From an uncultured Victivallaceae bacterium (GTDB lineage Bacteria > Verrucomicrobiota > Lentisphaeria > Victivallales > Victivallaceae): a stretch of DNA of 64,000 nt. Within the stretch, counting starts at the first letter, position 1. Every line of letters begins with the position of its first letter. The DNA lies in assembly GCA_944389925.1 (NCBI GenBank), contig CALXOD010000057.1, forward strand, positions 1 to 64,000. Reading direction: 5' to 3'. The notes under the pieces were generated by a model. That model was given only the letters and a program-made list of their open reading frames with translations. It ran no database searches and was not told the DNA's origin. Shown here one piece after another: positions 51,921 through 60,848 of this stretch. Position numbers and translations under genes: made by a program.

Positions 51921-52259
51921 TCAGGATTCCTTGGCGTATAATAGTTTTCCGGCGGCGCATTCCCGTTCCCATCCGGGAAAATTCCAGCCGGTGGGAAACT
52001 CACGGCACTGACGCGGCTTGACCGGCTGAATGCGACAACCGCTGTTTTCGTCCCAGAAGATGCAATGCCCGGCCGCATCTTCAATCAAGCTCAATCCGGT
52101 GCGATCAGCCATCAAAACCGTATAATCGGCCGTAAATTCCATCTCTTCCAGTTGCAGAAAACGGGCAATCGCCTCTATTTCCGCTTCCGAAATCCGGACG
52201 TATCCCGGCCAGCAGCAACATTTGCCGCAACGCAGGCAATGAAATGTTTTTTCCGGCAT
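51921..52259 (-). CDS. YkgJ-family cysteine cluster protein
   Basis: 112-aa CxxCxxCC-type protein (YkgJ family, probable Zn/Fe chelator). It begins CLRCGKCCCW and ends with KPRQCREFPTGW, with a further GCRI cysteine between them. The biochemical role of the family is not established. It is two bases upstream of gmk and so likely in the same transcript. The Shine-Dalgarno before 52259 is weak. Confidence 0.85.
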   Translation of the reverse strand: MPEKTFHCLRCGKCCCWPGYVRISEAEIEAIARFLQLEEMEFTADYTVLMADRTGLSLIEDAAGHCIFWDENSGCRIQPVKPRQCREFPTGWNFPGWERECAAGKLLYAKES

Positions 52260-52283
52260 GGTGATCTGTGAGCCCCATTGACA

Positions 52284-52318
52284 AAAAGGGGTGTTTCCGG
52301 CGCTGCCGCGAAACACCC
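52284..52318 (-). terminator. Terminator of the exported-protein gene
   Basis: Minus-strand stem GGGTGTTTC/GAAACACCC (arms 52310-52318 and 52289-52297) followed by CTTTTT. It lies between the gene at 52343 and the YkgJ-gmk-coaC operon. Confidence 0.8.
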
Positions 52319-52342
52319 TTTGTGCCTGTCGTCGGTTCCGTT

Positions 52343-52900
52343 TTAACGGAAGTCGTCAAACGTCAGGTCGTCTCCTTTCAGGTCGAGGAAGAAGAAGCCG
52401 GCCAGCCAGTCCAATCCTTCAATCGGGTGAATATAAAATTCACCTTCGATCAAAGCCCCCAGCGCTCCACCGAACTGCCAGTAATCACGCTGTCCTTCCA
52501 GAGGATCGTAAATCCGCTGTGCCGGCGAAGGAAATCCGGCGTAGGCTTCCCAATAGCTTTTTACCGTTCCCACAGCCCGTTCCCGGCGCATGTTTTCTTC
52601 GCCGATGGTCGCCAGCGACCAGTACCAGCCGTCCTGCACGCCGATGCCGTACTGACGGTTGTAATCTTTGAACGCCTTCCAGGCAAAGCCGTATGATCCT
52701 CCGACCGTGACTGCGCGGGTAGCCATGAGATCTGCGCGGATGACCGGGCCAACACCGAGATTCAGCGTGAACGCATCCAGGGTATCAACCACCCGGTTTG
52801 GTACATAAAGCGCGAGTTGTTCCAGAAATTCGTTGCCTTTTACGCTTCCGCCGGTGACGAGCATCGCCACCACGCCCAACGCCATAACGAGTTTTCTCAT
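52343..52900 (-). CDS. Exported protein of unknown function
   Basis: 185-aa protein with a signal peptide (MRKLVMALGVVAMLVTGGSVKG). The mature part is rich in Tyr, Trp and Gly and in alternating hydrophobic segments (VGGSYGFAWKAF, GALGALIEGEFYI), which could be a small outer-membrane or periplasmic beta protein. It closes with an acidic LDLKGDDLTFDDF. I recognise no family. It has its own terminator. Confidence 0.75.
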   Translation of the reverse strand: MRKLVMALGVVAMLVTGGSVKGNEFLEQLALYVPNRVVDTLDAFTLNLGVGPVIRADLMATRAVTVGGSYGFAWKAFKDYNRQYGIGVQDGWYWSLATIGEENMRRERAVGTVKSYWEAYAGFPSPAQRIYDPLEGQRDYWQFGGALGALIEGEFYIHPIEGLDWLAGFFFLDLKGDDLTFDDFR

Positions 52901-53016
52901 AAGTCTGCCGGTTTCCTAAACTTGTTTGATGGTTGTTTCTGCAATGACCCCTGACCTTTTTCTATAACTTAACCGCCGCCCCGTCAGATTCAAGGGCTGC
53001 CGTTAGAAAATTATCA

Positions 53017-53358
53017 TCATTTTTCTTCGGGTAGAGTGATGCCGGGTGTGGCAGGCGGCTGGACCGTTGACGGAAGGGGTTCTTCGACAATTTCAAATTC
53101 ACCGGTCATTTCCGCTTTTTTCAGATCGACCTGTTCCACCATCAGGCGGGTGGAACGACGCTGTTCGATAGCCATTTCAGCCAGAGCGGCATGGATTTTC
53201 TTCAACATGCCGTTGATGATCAGCAGATTCGCATCGATTTCCTTGCGGGTATCCATGAATTTTGAATAAAAACGCGAGAGCTGCGCTACGCTGAGAATGA
53301 ACAGTAACCACGTCAGGCTCGCTCCTGCCAGGATCCACCAGTTGAATGTTTCGTTCAT
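53017..53358 (-). CDS. Small bitopic membrane protein
   Basis: 113-aa protein with one TM near the N terminus (about 6-26, WWILAGASLTWLLFILSVAQ), a heptad-like helix (about 35-85) and a Pro/Glu tail. No family recognised. The ATG at 53358 is preferred to an in-frame TTG at 53382; AGGAAAG lies about 11 bases upstream. It has its own promoter, whose -35 lies in the end of folK. Confidence 0.75.
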   Translation of the reverse strand: MNETFNWWILAGASLTWLLFILSVAQLSRFYSKFMDTRKEIDANLLIINGMLKKIHAALAEMAIEQRRSTRLMVEQVDLKKAEMTGEFEIVEEPLPSTVQPPATPGITLPEEK

Positions 53359-53415
53359 TGTTTTTGTGCTTTCCTGAGACAAAGGTTGAAGTTATTGACC
53401 ATAAATTTCCTTATT

Positions 53416-53444
53416 AATATAACACAGTTTTCGGGGGAGGTCAA
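53416..53444 (-). promoter_or_regulatory. Promoter of the small membrane protein gene
   Basis: Minus strand TTGACC (complement of 53439-53444), 17-bp spacer, TATATT (complement of 53416-53421) followed by AATAAGG. The -35 overlaps the folK stop codon. Confidence 0.7.
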
Positions 53445-53917
53445 CCCTTCAGCCCGTCCAAGGCGGCCTTAACCGTCATTCCGTCCTCCGGAAATGCCCA
53501 GTCTGCTGCGATTTCCGCCAGTGGATCCAGTACAAACCGCCGCCGGCGCGCCCGGGGATGCGGAATGGTCAGTTCCGGAGTTTGCAGAACCGTATCGCCG
53601 AACAGAATAATGTCCAGATCAAGCGGCCGGGATTGGTTGATGCCATGTTTCCGGGGTCTGCCAGCCGCAATTTCCAACTCCTGGCACAGATGCAGCAATT
53701 CCTCCGGACTGCCGGTCCATTCACCGGTCAGAGCGGCATTGAAAAAATCCGGCGTGCCCGGTGCGCAATCCACCGGAGCCGTCCGGATCAGGGCGGAAAG
53801 ACGGCAATGACGGACACCGGCAGCTTCCAGGCGGGCCACCGCCTCCTGGAAGGTTTCGGCTGCGTTACCGAGATTGGCGCCGAGGGCAATAGCGATTTTT
53901 ATCGGATTATCCTGCAT
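53441..53917 (-). CDS. folK: 2-amino-4-hydroxy-6-hydroxymethyldihydropteridine diphosphokinase
   Basis: HPPK of the folate pathway, 158 aa. Substrate and ATP motifs ALGANLGN at the N terminus, the catalytic RPLDLDIILFGD and IPHPRARRRRFVLDPL are intact. The ATG at 53917 fits the family start; the frame stays open upstream into fmt on the opposite strand, but that part is not coding. It is divergent from fmt and shares a short intergenic region of about 80 bases. Confidence 0.93.
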   Translation of the reverse strand: MQDNPIKIAIALGANLGNAAETFQEAVARLEAAGVRHCRLSALIRTAPVDCAPGTPDFFNAALTGEWTGSPEELLHLCQELEIAAGRPRKHGINQSRPLDLDIILFGDTVLQTPELTIPHPRARRRRFVLDPLAEIAADWAFPEDGMTVKAALDGLKG

Positions 53918-53955
53918 ACTTGATTCGTTTTTTTGGCAATTCAAAGTATATTGTA

Positions 53956-53971
53956 CCATGAAAACATGGTT
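53956..53971. repeat. Short hairpin between folK and fmt
   Basis: Perfect 6-bp arms ACCATG/CATGGT with an AAAA loop. The 5' arm starts a few bases after a TATATT on the plus strand. Its role is unclear. Confidence 0.4.
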
Positions 53972-53995
53972 TTGAAAAGGGAAAATTCTGCAATC

Positions 53996-54955
53996 ATGCC
54001 TGAAAAAATCAGAATTTATTTTCTCGGTTCCGGCGCTATTGCCGTGCCGGTTCTGCGGCGTCTGGCCACATCCGAAGAGGTTGCGCTGCTGGGCGTCGGC
54101 ACTCAGCTGGATCGTCCGGCCGGGCGCGGCGGGCGATTGACGCCCACACCGGTGGGGAGTGCAGGAGAGGAGCTGGGCCTGACGGTGGAGCGTATTCCCC
54201 GGGTGAATGACGAGGCTTTTCTGGATCGACTGCGGTTGCTGAATCCGCATTTTCTGCTGGTGGTGTCGTTCGGTCAGTTGTTGAAAGCACCTCTGCTGGC
54301 GCTGCCGGAGATGGGGTGTATCAACATTCATGCGTCCCTGCTGCCCCGTTACCGGGGGGCATCCCCCATTGTTTCGGTGATCCGGAACAGAGAAGCCCGT
54401 ACCGGCATCAGTTTCATGAAGATGGAGTGCGGTCTTGACACGGGGCCGGTATATAAGAGTGTGCCGATCGAGTTGGTGGGGACCGAACGTGCTGATCGAC
54501 TGGAGCGGCAGTTGGGCGAAATGGCGGCGGAAACCGTTGTGCCGGTGTTGCGCGGCATTCTGGATGGACGGCTGCTGCCGGTAGCGCAGGATCACCAGGC
54601 TGCCACCTGCTGTTCCAAGATCCGCAAGACTGACGGCCGGATCGACTGGCGTCGCCCGGCGCGGGAGATTGAGGCTATGACTCGGGCTTATTCACCTTGG
54701 CCGGGAGCTTTTTTTGCGTTGAGAACAGGGGATCGTGAATTTCCGGTAACGGTGGTGACGGCGGCGGTTCATGCGGAACTTTCCGGTGCCCCGGGGGAGG
54801 TCTTGCGCCGCGATAAGCATGCCTGGGTGATCGGATGTGGAGAAGGCGCACTGGAATTGCTGACAGTATCGGCGCCGGGAAAGCGGGAGATGACGGCAAC
54901 CGCTTTTCTGAACGGCTTGCGGGGAGCGGAAATGTCTTTGCCGGTGGAGCTCTGA
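53996..54955 (+). CDS. fmt: Methionyl-tRNA formyltransferase
   Basis: Formylates initiator Met-tRNA with 10-formyl-THF. The 319-aa protein has the N-terminal formyltransferase fold with INIHASLLPRYRGASP (catalytic region) and a C-terminal OB-like domain. The ATG at 53996 follows AAGGGA; earlier in-frame ATGs lie in the promoter region. The folate enzyme folK lies divergently next to it. def, the usual partner, is absent. rng follows. Confidence 0.94.
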   Translation: MPEKIRIYFLGSGAIAVPVLRRLATSEEVALLGVGTQLDRPAGRGGRLTPTPVGSAGEELGLTVERIPRVNDEAFLDRLRLLNPHFLLVVSFGQLLKAPLLALPEMGCINIHASLLPRYRGASPIVSVIRNREARTGISFMKMECGLDTGPVYKSVPIELVGTERADRLERQLGEMAAETVVPVLRGILDGRLLPVAQDHQAATCCSKIRKTDGRIDWRRPAREIEAMTRAYSPWPGAFFALRTGDREFPVTVVTAAVHAELSGAPGEVLRRDKHAWVIGCGEGALELLTVSAPGKREMTATAFLNGLRGAEMSLPVEL

Positions 54956-55001
54956 TCGTTCGGCGGTGCCGTCTGGAGAAAATCAAGGAATTGACAGGGA
55001 A

Positions 55002-56639
55002 ATGGATCAACAGGGGAAGACAATCGTTTTGGACTGCGAGAAGCTGGAAACCCGCTTCGCGCTGTTGAACAACGGAGGACTGGAGGAGTACCGGATCGAA
55101 CGGGCCGATGATGAGCCCAAAGTAGGCTCCATTTATCTGGGAAAAATCGTCAATCTGGAGCCGGCGCTGCAGGCTGCATTTGTGGATATCGGAGCGGAAA
55201 AAAACGCCTTTCTGCATTATCATGATATGATTCCGGAAAGTGCGTCCCTGCGTTCCGGTGACAACCGGGATGAGGATGATGACGAGGAGACGACCATCTC
55301 GGTGGAGAGCCGTCGTGGCGGAGAGAGCCGGACGAAGAAGAAAAACGGGCGCGCCGGAGAATTGCAGCACCGGGAGGTCAGTCGCCGGCGACGAAAGTTC
55401 ACGACGGCGGAGATTCCGGAATTTTTCAAGCCGGGTATGGAAATTTTGGTGCAGGTGGTGAAATCTCCCATCAGCAGCAAGGGGGCCCGGGTGACGGCGA
55501 ATCTTTCCATCGCCGGACGGTATCTGGTGCTGATGCCTTATTCTGATCATATCGGGCTTTCCACCAAAATTGATAACGAAACCGAGCGGACCCGGTTGAA
55601 AAAGATTTTGTCCGAGCTGGAATTGCCCGATGGCATGGGGTTGATCTGCCGGACGGTGGGCGAGGGGCGCAAGAGCCTGTTTTTCAAGCGCGATTTGGAT
55701 CTGCTGCTGTCCTATTGGAATACGTTGGAAGGCGCGATTGACCGGGGACATGCGCCACTGGCAGTTTATACGGAACCCGATCTGATTGACCGGACGGTGC
55801 GCGACTTCATGACCGAGGAGATCAACGAGATTGTGGTTGACGATCGGAGCGCCTATAAGCGGATTTACGACACTGTCAAGAAGATCGGCGGCCGCAAGAT
55901 GGCGGCCAAGGTGCACTGTTATGAAGATTCCGTCCCGGTATTCGATCGCTACCGGATCAAGGAACAGCTGGATAAGGTGCACAGCCGGGAGGTCAAACTG
56001 CCGGGCGGCGGATGGATCTGTATCGATGAAACCGAGGCGCTGATTGCCATTGATGTGAATTCCGGTCGCGGTCGGAAAAGTGCGGAGCAGCCGGAATTTA
56101 TCCTGAAAACCAATCTTGAGGCCGCCGCCGAGGTTGCCCGGCAGCTGCGGCTGCGCAATGTGGGAGGACTGGTGGTGATCGATTTCATTGATATGCGCAG
56201 CGCTCGTGATCGTGACGAGGTGGTCAAGTGCATGAAGAAATTGATCAAGGACGATCGGGCCAAAACCAAGGTGCTGCCGATCAGCAAATTCGGCCTGATG
56301 GAGATGACTCGTCAGCGGGAGGAGGAAAGTCTGCAGGACAAGGTTTTCGATTCCTGTCCCTATTGCGGCGGTTCCGGACGGGTAAAATCACCGATGACCA
56401 TGAGTGTGGAAATTCAGCGGCGGCTCAATTCGATTTTCCGCGATCCCCGGTACAAGGGCATTCCGGTACGGGTGATCATGCATCCTGATGTGTTGGCGCG
56501 GCTCAAAAACGAGGATTCAGAGCACCTGCGGGCTTTGGAGGAAAAATACAAGCATGTACTTTCCTTCCGGGCGGATCCCGCGCTGCATTGCGAGGAATTC
56601 CGGCTGATGGATCCTGATACCGGGACCGAGCTGAAATAA
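55002..56639 (+). CDS. rng: Ribonuclease G (RNase E/G family)
   Basis: Endoribonuclease for 16S and tRNA maturation and mRNA decay, 545 aa. An N-terminal S1 domain (about 35-165) is split by an acidic/basic insert (about 78-130). The catalytic domain contains LIAIDVNSGRG and DFIDMRSARDRD with the Mg-binding Asp residues, and the Zn-link CPYCGGSGRVKS. It lacks the long scaffold tail of RNase E. The ATG at 55002 is preferred to a GTG at 54966. Confidence 0.93.
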   Translation: MDQQGKTIVLDCEKLETRFALLNNGGLEEYRIERADDEPKVGSIYLGKIVNLEPALQAAFVDIGAEKNAFLHYHDMIPESASLRSGDNRDEDDDEETTISVESRRGGESRTKKKNGRAGELQHREVSRRRRKFTTAEIPEFFKPGMEILVQVVKSPISSKGARVTANLSIAGRYLVLMPYSDHIGLSTKIDNETERTRLKKILSELELPDGMGLICRTVGEGRKSLFFKRDLDLLLSYWNTLEGAIDRGHAPLAVYTEPDLIDRTVRDFMTEEINEIVVDDRSAYKRIYDTVKKIGGRKMAAKVHCYEDSVPVFDRYRIKEQLDKVHSREVKLPGGGWICIDETEALIAIDVNSGRGRKSAEQPEFILKTNLEAAAEVARQLRLRNVGGLVVIDFIDMRSARDRDEVVKCMKKLIKDDRAKTKVLPISKFGLMEMTRQREEESLQDKVFDSCPYCGGSGRVKSPMTMSVEIQRRLNSIFRDPRYKGIPVRVIMHPDVLARLKNEDSEHLRALEEKYKHVLSFRADPALHCEEFRLMDPDTGTELK

Positions 56640-56654
56640 AACGACGGTCTGTAT

Positions 56655-58124
56655 ATGAAACGCAAATCCATTCTAATTGTAGATGATGAACTGCATACCC
56701 GCGAAGCGTTGATGCGTTATCTGCGCGGGCGTTTTGACGTAACCGGTGCGGAGGATGGGGCGACGGCGCTGGAATTGTTGAAAAATCATGACTACGATCT
56801 GGTTTTAACAGACTTGCGCATGCCCGGCGCGGATGGTATGAGCGTGCTGGAAGCGACTTTGAGCAAGGCGGTTCGGCCGCCGTGTATTGTGTTTACTGCC
56901 TACGGCACGATTGAAAATGCCGTGGCCGCGGTCAAGTCCGGAGCTTTCAATTTCGTGACGAAGCCGGTGAAACTGTCGCAGCTTGACGAGGTGATCGATG
57001 CGGCGCTGGCCTCCCGTGCTGAACCGGAGCCGAAGGCGGCGGACACGGACGTGGCGGAGAAGAAGGCGGGAAATCCGACTTCTTCCGGAGAGATGGTGAT
57101 CGGCAACTCGCCTGCGATGCGCCGGGTTTTCGAATTGGTCCGGGATGCTGCGCCGAGCCGGATCAATATTCTTATCACCGGGGAGAGCGGTACCGGCAAG
57201 GAGGTGATTGCCCGGGCCATTCATGATGCCAGCGGGCGCAAGGGATTGTTTGTACCTGTCCATTGTGCGGCGTTGCCGGCAAATCTGCTGGAGAGTGAGC
57301 TTTTCGGGCATGAAAAAGGGGCGTTTACCGGCGCTGTTGAACGGCGCAAGGGGCGCTTTGAACTTGCGGACGGCGGAACCATTTTCCTTGACGAAATCGG
57401 AGAAATTGAACCTGCCATTCAGGTGAAACTGCTTCGGGTATTGGAAAGCCGTTGCGTGGAGCGCATCGGCGGACACGAACAGATCCGTTGCGATGCCCGA
57501 CTGGTTGCGGCAACCAACCGTAATCTGGCAGCAATGGTTGCTGAAGGGACATTCCGGGAAGATTTGTATTACCGGCTGGAGGGGATCAGTATTGAAATGC
57601 CGCCGCTGCGTGACCGGCGCGAGGACATTCCGGAGCTGACCCGGCGTTTTATTGCAGCGGCGGCCCGGGAAAATGGTCGGGGGGTCTCCGGGATTACCCC
57701 ACAGGCCCAACAGATGTTGGATGCCTATTCCTGGCCCGGAAATATTCGAGAGTTGAAACACTGTGTGGAACGGATGGTCGTTCTGGCGCACGGAGATTTA
57801 CTGGATGTCGGCGATATTCCGGAAAATATTCGTGCCGGTCGCGTTGTCAAGGCTTTGATGGCTCCCGCTCCCGTTCCCGAAAACGACCCTGTTGTGCCTT
57901 CTCTGATGCCGTCTCCCGGAGTCGTTCCGAAACTGGGAGAATCCGAACGGGAGTTGATTCTGCGCGCGTTGAAACTTTGCGGTGGCAACCGGACCCGGGC
58001 TGCCGCGGAACTCGGTATCAGCCGCCGCACCCTGCACCGTCGGTTGCACGCGTATGGAATGGCGGGGGACCGGCAGGAATTCAATTCAGAATCCGGAGCG
58101 TCAACGGAAGAGTCCCCAGCATGA
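56655..58124 (+). CDS. Sigma-54-dependent response regulator (NtrC family)
   Basis: 489-aa activator. The receiver domain (about 1-120) has phospho-Asp 53 in [10 protein letters not shown]. The AAA+ domain (about 150-385) has Walker [10 protein letters not shown] and the sigma-54 contact loop GAFTGA. A Fis-type HTH ([20 protein letters not shown]) is at the C terminus. No histidine kinase is adjacent, so its signal is unknown. The last 44 bases overlap the convergent transporter gene. Confidence 0.94.
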   Translation: MKRKSILIVDDELHTREALMRYLRGRFDVTGAEDGATALELLKNHDYDLVLTDLRMPGADGMSVLEATLSKAVRPPCIVFTAYGTIENAVAAVKSGAFNFVTKPVKLSQLDEVIDAALASRAEPEPKAADTDVAEKKAGNPTSSGEMVIGNSPAMRRVFELVRDAAPSRINILITGESGTGKEVIARAIHDASGRKGLFVPVHCAALPANLLESELFGHEKGAFTGAVERRKGRFELADGGTIFLDEIGEIEPAIQVKLLRVLESRCVERIGGHEQIRCDARLVAATNRNLAAMVAEGTFREDLYYRLEGISIEMPPLRDRREDIPELTRRFIAAAARENGRGVSGITPQAQQMLDAYSWPGNIRELKHCVERMVVLAHGDLLDVGDIPENIRAGRVVKALMAPAPVPENDPVVPSLMPSPGVVPKLGESERELILRALKLCGGNRTRAAAELGISRRTLHRRLHAYGMAGDRQEFNSESGASTEESPA

Positions 58125-59358
58125 TCAGCAGGGAGACAAGTGCAACGGGAATGCCGTAACGGGCGAACTCCCGGAAGGTGATCCGGATATTTCGTTCTCC
58201 TGCGGCCTGTGCCGTGATGACGTTGGCCAGGCTGCCGATCAGCAGCAGGTTTCCGGCGAAGGCGTTAGCCATGGCGATAACAGCGGCGGCGACGGGATCG
58301 CCGGGTTCCACGACGTTGACCAGCAGCATGACTGCCGCAGAATTGTTGATGAGGTTGCTCAGGGCGGCGGTTACTGCAGTCAGAACAGCAGGATGATCGA
58401 GGCGAATGCCGTGCCGGATGAGAGTGGTCATCAGATCCTCTCCGAAGCCGCGCAGAATAAAAGCGCCGACTACGACGAACAGTCCGATAAAAAGAACCAG
58501 TAACTGCCAGTCCACCAGGGCCAGAACCTTGCGGCTTTCCAGGCGCCGACTGCACAGCAGCAGTCCGGCCGCGGTCAGGGCAATCAGATAACGGGGCAGG
58601 GGAGTGGCGAGAAACAGCATGACCAGAATGACGAGAATCCCCACTCCCTTGATGGCCCGCCAGGTGTTGAATGGGATGGGGGCATCCGACGGGGAGGGCA
58701 TTTCAACGAAAGCCGGTTTCGCCCGGTGCACCCGCCCCAGGAACAGGACGATGCCATAGGCCGCCCCGAGGGACAGCAGCACCGGGAGTGCGGCGAATGC
58801 GGTATAGCGGATGAAAGACAGGTGAACCAGTTGACCGAGTACTACGTTCTGGGCGCTGCCGATGAGCGTGAGGGCGCAGCCGATGTTGCTGGCAAGTGCG
58901 AGTCCGATCAGGTATGGGATCGGATTGAGCCGTCGCCGTAGCAGTGCATCAGTCGCTACCGGTGTGAAAGCCAGACAGACGACATCATTGTTGAGTACGC
59001 TCGAGAGCAGTCCGGCTGCCCCCATCAGCAAGGCCAGGAACAGAGCGGGGCGGTCGAGGGTCCGCGCCAGACGGTCCGCCAGCAGTTGATAAAGCCCGGA
59101 ATAATGCAGCTGCGAAGCGATGACCATCAGACTGAACAGCAGCAGGATTGATTCCATATTGACGGCACGGACCGCTTCTGTAAGTGACAGACATCCGGTC
59201 GCCAGCATGGCAATGCTTCCCAGCATGGCAATCCCGGTGCGGTCCAACCGGAGGAAACAGGCATGTCCGACCGCGATTCCGAGATAGACGGTAAGGAAAA
59301 TCAACAGCGTGACGCTGCGGATGAATTCCGGCGATGTCTGGAAAAATACCGAAGTCAT
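58081..59358 (-). CDS. ArsB/CitM-type ion transporter
   Basis: 425-aa polytopic protein (about 11-12 TMs) of the ion transporter superfamily, closest in layout to ArsB/NhaD/CitM carriers. The re-entrant motifs SSVLNNDVVCLAFTPVA in the first half and SNLINNSAAVMLLVNV in the second are the family's paired signature. Possible substrates are arsenite, Na+ or dicarboxylates; no ars genes are near. Its 3' end overlaps the response regulator by 44 bp, tail to tail. Confidence 0.85.
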   Translation of the reverse strand: MTSVFFQTSPEFIRSVTLLIFLTVYLGIAVGHACFLRLDRTGIAMLGSIAMLATGCLSLTEAVRAVNMESILLLFSLMVIASQLHYSGLYQLLADRLARTLDRPALFLALLMGAAGLLSSVLNNDVVCLAFTPVATDALLRRRLNPIPYLIGLALASNIGCALTLIGSAQNVVLGQLVHLSFIRYTAFAALPVLLSLGAAYGIVLFLGRVHRAKPAFVEMPSPSDAPIPFNTWRAIKGVGILVILVMLFLATPLPRYLIALTAAGLLLCSRRLESRKVLALVDWQLLVLFIGLFVVVGAFILRGFGEDLMTTLIRHGIRLDHPAVLTAVTAALSNLINNSAAVMLLVNVVEPGDPVAAAVIAMANAFAGNLLLIGSLANVITAQAAGERNIRITFREFARYGIPVALVSLLIMLGTLPLTLRILN

Positions 59359-59388
59359 GATACCCGGAGAAGCCGGTGCTCACGGCCG

Positions 59389-59628
59389 TCAAATACCGAT
59401 ATCGGAAAGCATTTTGCATGCTCGATTGGTTAATTCGACCAAATCAGGATGGGCGGTTTCGAACTCCATGACGGAGTCCCGAAGCTCTTCTCCGAGGTCG
59501 TCCCGATTATCTGCAGCATCGGTTTTTAGTTGAGCAATCAGGGCGAGCAGTTCCGCTTTTTTGGCAAAACTGATGTCGTGGGCCGTCGTGACGGCCTGTT
59601 CCAATTGTTCCAGAATCATTTTTTTCAT
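59389..59628 (-). CDS. Small helical protein of unknown function
   Basis: 79-aa, acidic, all-helical protein (LEQLEQAVTTAHDI and KKAELLALIAQLKTDA are amphipathic). It may relate to DUF4404, but this is by eye only. The ATG at 59628 has a strong GGAGGGAG nine bases away and a promoter directly upstream, so the longer frame starting at 59751 is not used. It ends 31 bases before the transporter start. Confidence 0.75.
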   Translation of the reverse strand: MKKMILEQLEQAVTTAHDISFAKKAELLALIAQLKTDAADNRDDLGEELRDSVMEFETAHPDLVELTNRACKMLSDIGI

Positions 59629-59655
59629 GATAAGCTCCCTCCGCTCTGGAGAAAC

Positions 59656-59684
59656 ACTATACGATGATCCGGCGGAAGATGCAA
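59656..59684 (-). promoter_or_regulatory. Promoter of the small helical protein gene
   Basis: Minus strand TTGCAT (complement of 59679-59684), 17-bp spacer, TATAGT (complement of 59656-59661), about 20 bases before the predicted 5' end and ATG at 59628. Confidence 0.65.
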
Positions 59685-59975
59685 GCTGCAAAATCGGAAA
59701 ATCATGCTTTAACTTGTTTTTCAGGCTGAGTTTCATTTCCAGTGTTGACATATTTATGCGGGGAGGGGCATGCCGAGAGGAGTATCTGGATTGGGAGTCG
59801 TGTATTGATAATAAAAGTGTTATCGGATCGGTCTGGGGGGATGTGCGAACGACATGAGAGGGTCCTTGGGGCCCATTAGGAAAACTGCAGATTTTTTATT
59901 TCACGATAGGAGCAGCCAGTTGGGGAACATGCTCTGGCGATCGCATCAGATCCTGCCTTTTTGTGCGGAGCCGGG

Positions 59976-60003
59976 CTTGCATTCCCGGACGCCGGCGCTA
60001 TGG
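59976..60003 (+). promoter_or_regulatory. Promoter of the DUF1275 gene
   Basis: TTGCAT (59976-59981), 16-bp spacer, TATGGT (59998-60003). These are the same hexamers and spacing as at the rpmH promoter. Confidence 0.5.
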
Positions 60004-60062
60004 TAGTGCCCGGCAAAAGCAACAGATGAAGACGGAAAACACAGAATGGGGCGGATGACAGA

Positions 60063-60836
60063 ATGACCAAAAATCCTTTCTCTTCGGATGATTCGGAGCG
60101 ATTGGCCGCCGCCTGTCTGCTGAGTGCAGTTGGCGGATTTCTGGATGTATACACATATCTTTTCCGCGGAGGAGTGTTCGCCAACGCGGTAACCGGCAAT
60201 ATTGTATTGCTGGGATTGCAGTTGTCCCGGGGAGAATGGGGGCGTTGTGGTCGATACGGATTGGCGATTGGTTTTTATGCCCTGGGAATTTTTGCCGCCG
60301 GCCTTTTTCAGTGGAAGTTTCCATTTCGGAAGGTCAGCTGGCGGCAGACGGTGATTCTGCTGGAACTGGGATGCCTGCTGGCGGTCAGTCTGATTCCGTC
60401 GGGAGAATGGGATTTTGTCGTTAATTCCCTGATTGCGTTTGTCTGTGCACTGCAGGTGCAGGCATTCCGGAAGGTGCGCGGACTGCCTTTTGCTTCCACC
60501 ATGTGTACAGGGAATTTACGCAGTGGTACGGAGGCGTTGTTCCGGAGCTGGCGTGATCGTGATCGGAGCGCCCGGTTGAAAGCATGGCATTATTACGGTG
60601 TCATACTCTGTTTCATTGCTGGGGCGGCGGGAGGAGCGGTTCTGCTGAGCCGTTATGGGGAGCTGGCTTTTCTACTGGCGCCGGCGGGATTGCTGGGGGC
60701 TTTTTTTCTGATCGTGCCGCGTCGGACGCTGGCCGGCTGGAGACGGCGTCTGGGGGGGCGTGGAAAGCAGCGGCGCACATCCGCCAACGGTCGTACCGTA
60801 TCGTTCGATTGCAGGCATGAAGAAGAGAAACGATAA
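60063..60836 (+). CDS. DUF1275 (YoaK) family membrane protein
   Basis: 257-aa membrane protein of the YoaK/DUF1275 family, function unknown. Family landmarks are AVGGFLDVYTYLFRGGVFANAVTGNIVLLGL near the N terminus (given here as overlapping short blocks GGFLDVYTY and FANAVTGNIVLLGL), FRKVRGLPFASTMCTGNLRSG in the middle (blocks FRKVRG and FASTMCTGNLRSG) and about six TMs. The C-terminal about 35 residues are highly basic. A weak Shine-Dalgarno is present. It is 12 bases from the convergent tRNA-Met gene. Confidence 0.85.
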   Translation: MTKNPFSSDDSERLAAACLLSAVGGFLDVYTYLFRGGVFANAVTGNIVLLGLQLSRGEWGRCGRYGLAIGFYALGIFAAGLFQWKFPFRKVSWRQTVILLELGCLLAVSLIPSGEWDFVVNSLIAFVCALQVQAFRKVRGLPFASTMCTGNLRSGTEALFRSWRDRDRSARLKAWHYYGVILCFIAGAAGGAVLLSRYGELAFLLAPAGLLGAFFLIVPRRTLAGWRRRLGGRGKQRRTSANGRTVSFDCRHEEEKR

Positions 60837-60848
60837 AGGATAAAAAAG

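Larger units (their letters stand above)
59629..60062. other. 434-bp intergenic region between two divergent genes
   Basis: It holds the promoter of the small helical protein (59656-59684) and, at its far end, the promoter of the DUF1275 gene (59976-60003). Between 59760 and 59970 I see a short GGGTCC-TTG-GGGCCC stem (about 59861-59875) and a later T-run, but no gene, tRNA or recognisable RNA. An unannotated small RNA cannot be excluded. Confidence 0.5.

Noticed and set aside
53917-54595. N-terminal extension of FolK opposite fmt
   Set aside because: The extra residues are antisense to fmt and lack similarity to HPPK; the family starts at 53917.
59628-59751. Longer N terminus (start at 59751) for the small helical protein
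   Set aside because: A promoter with -10 at 59656-59661 and a strong GGAGG before 59628 place the true start at 59628.
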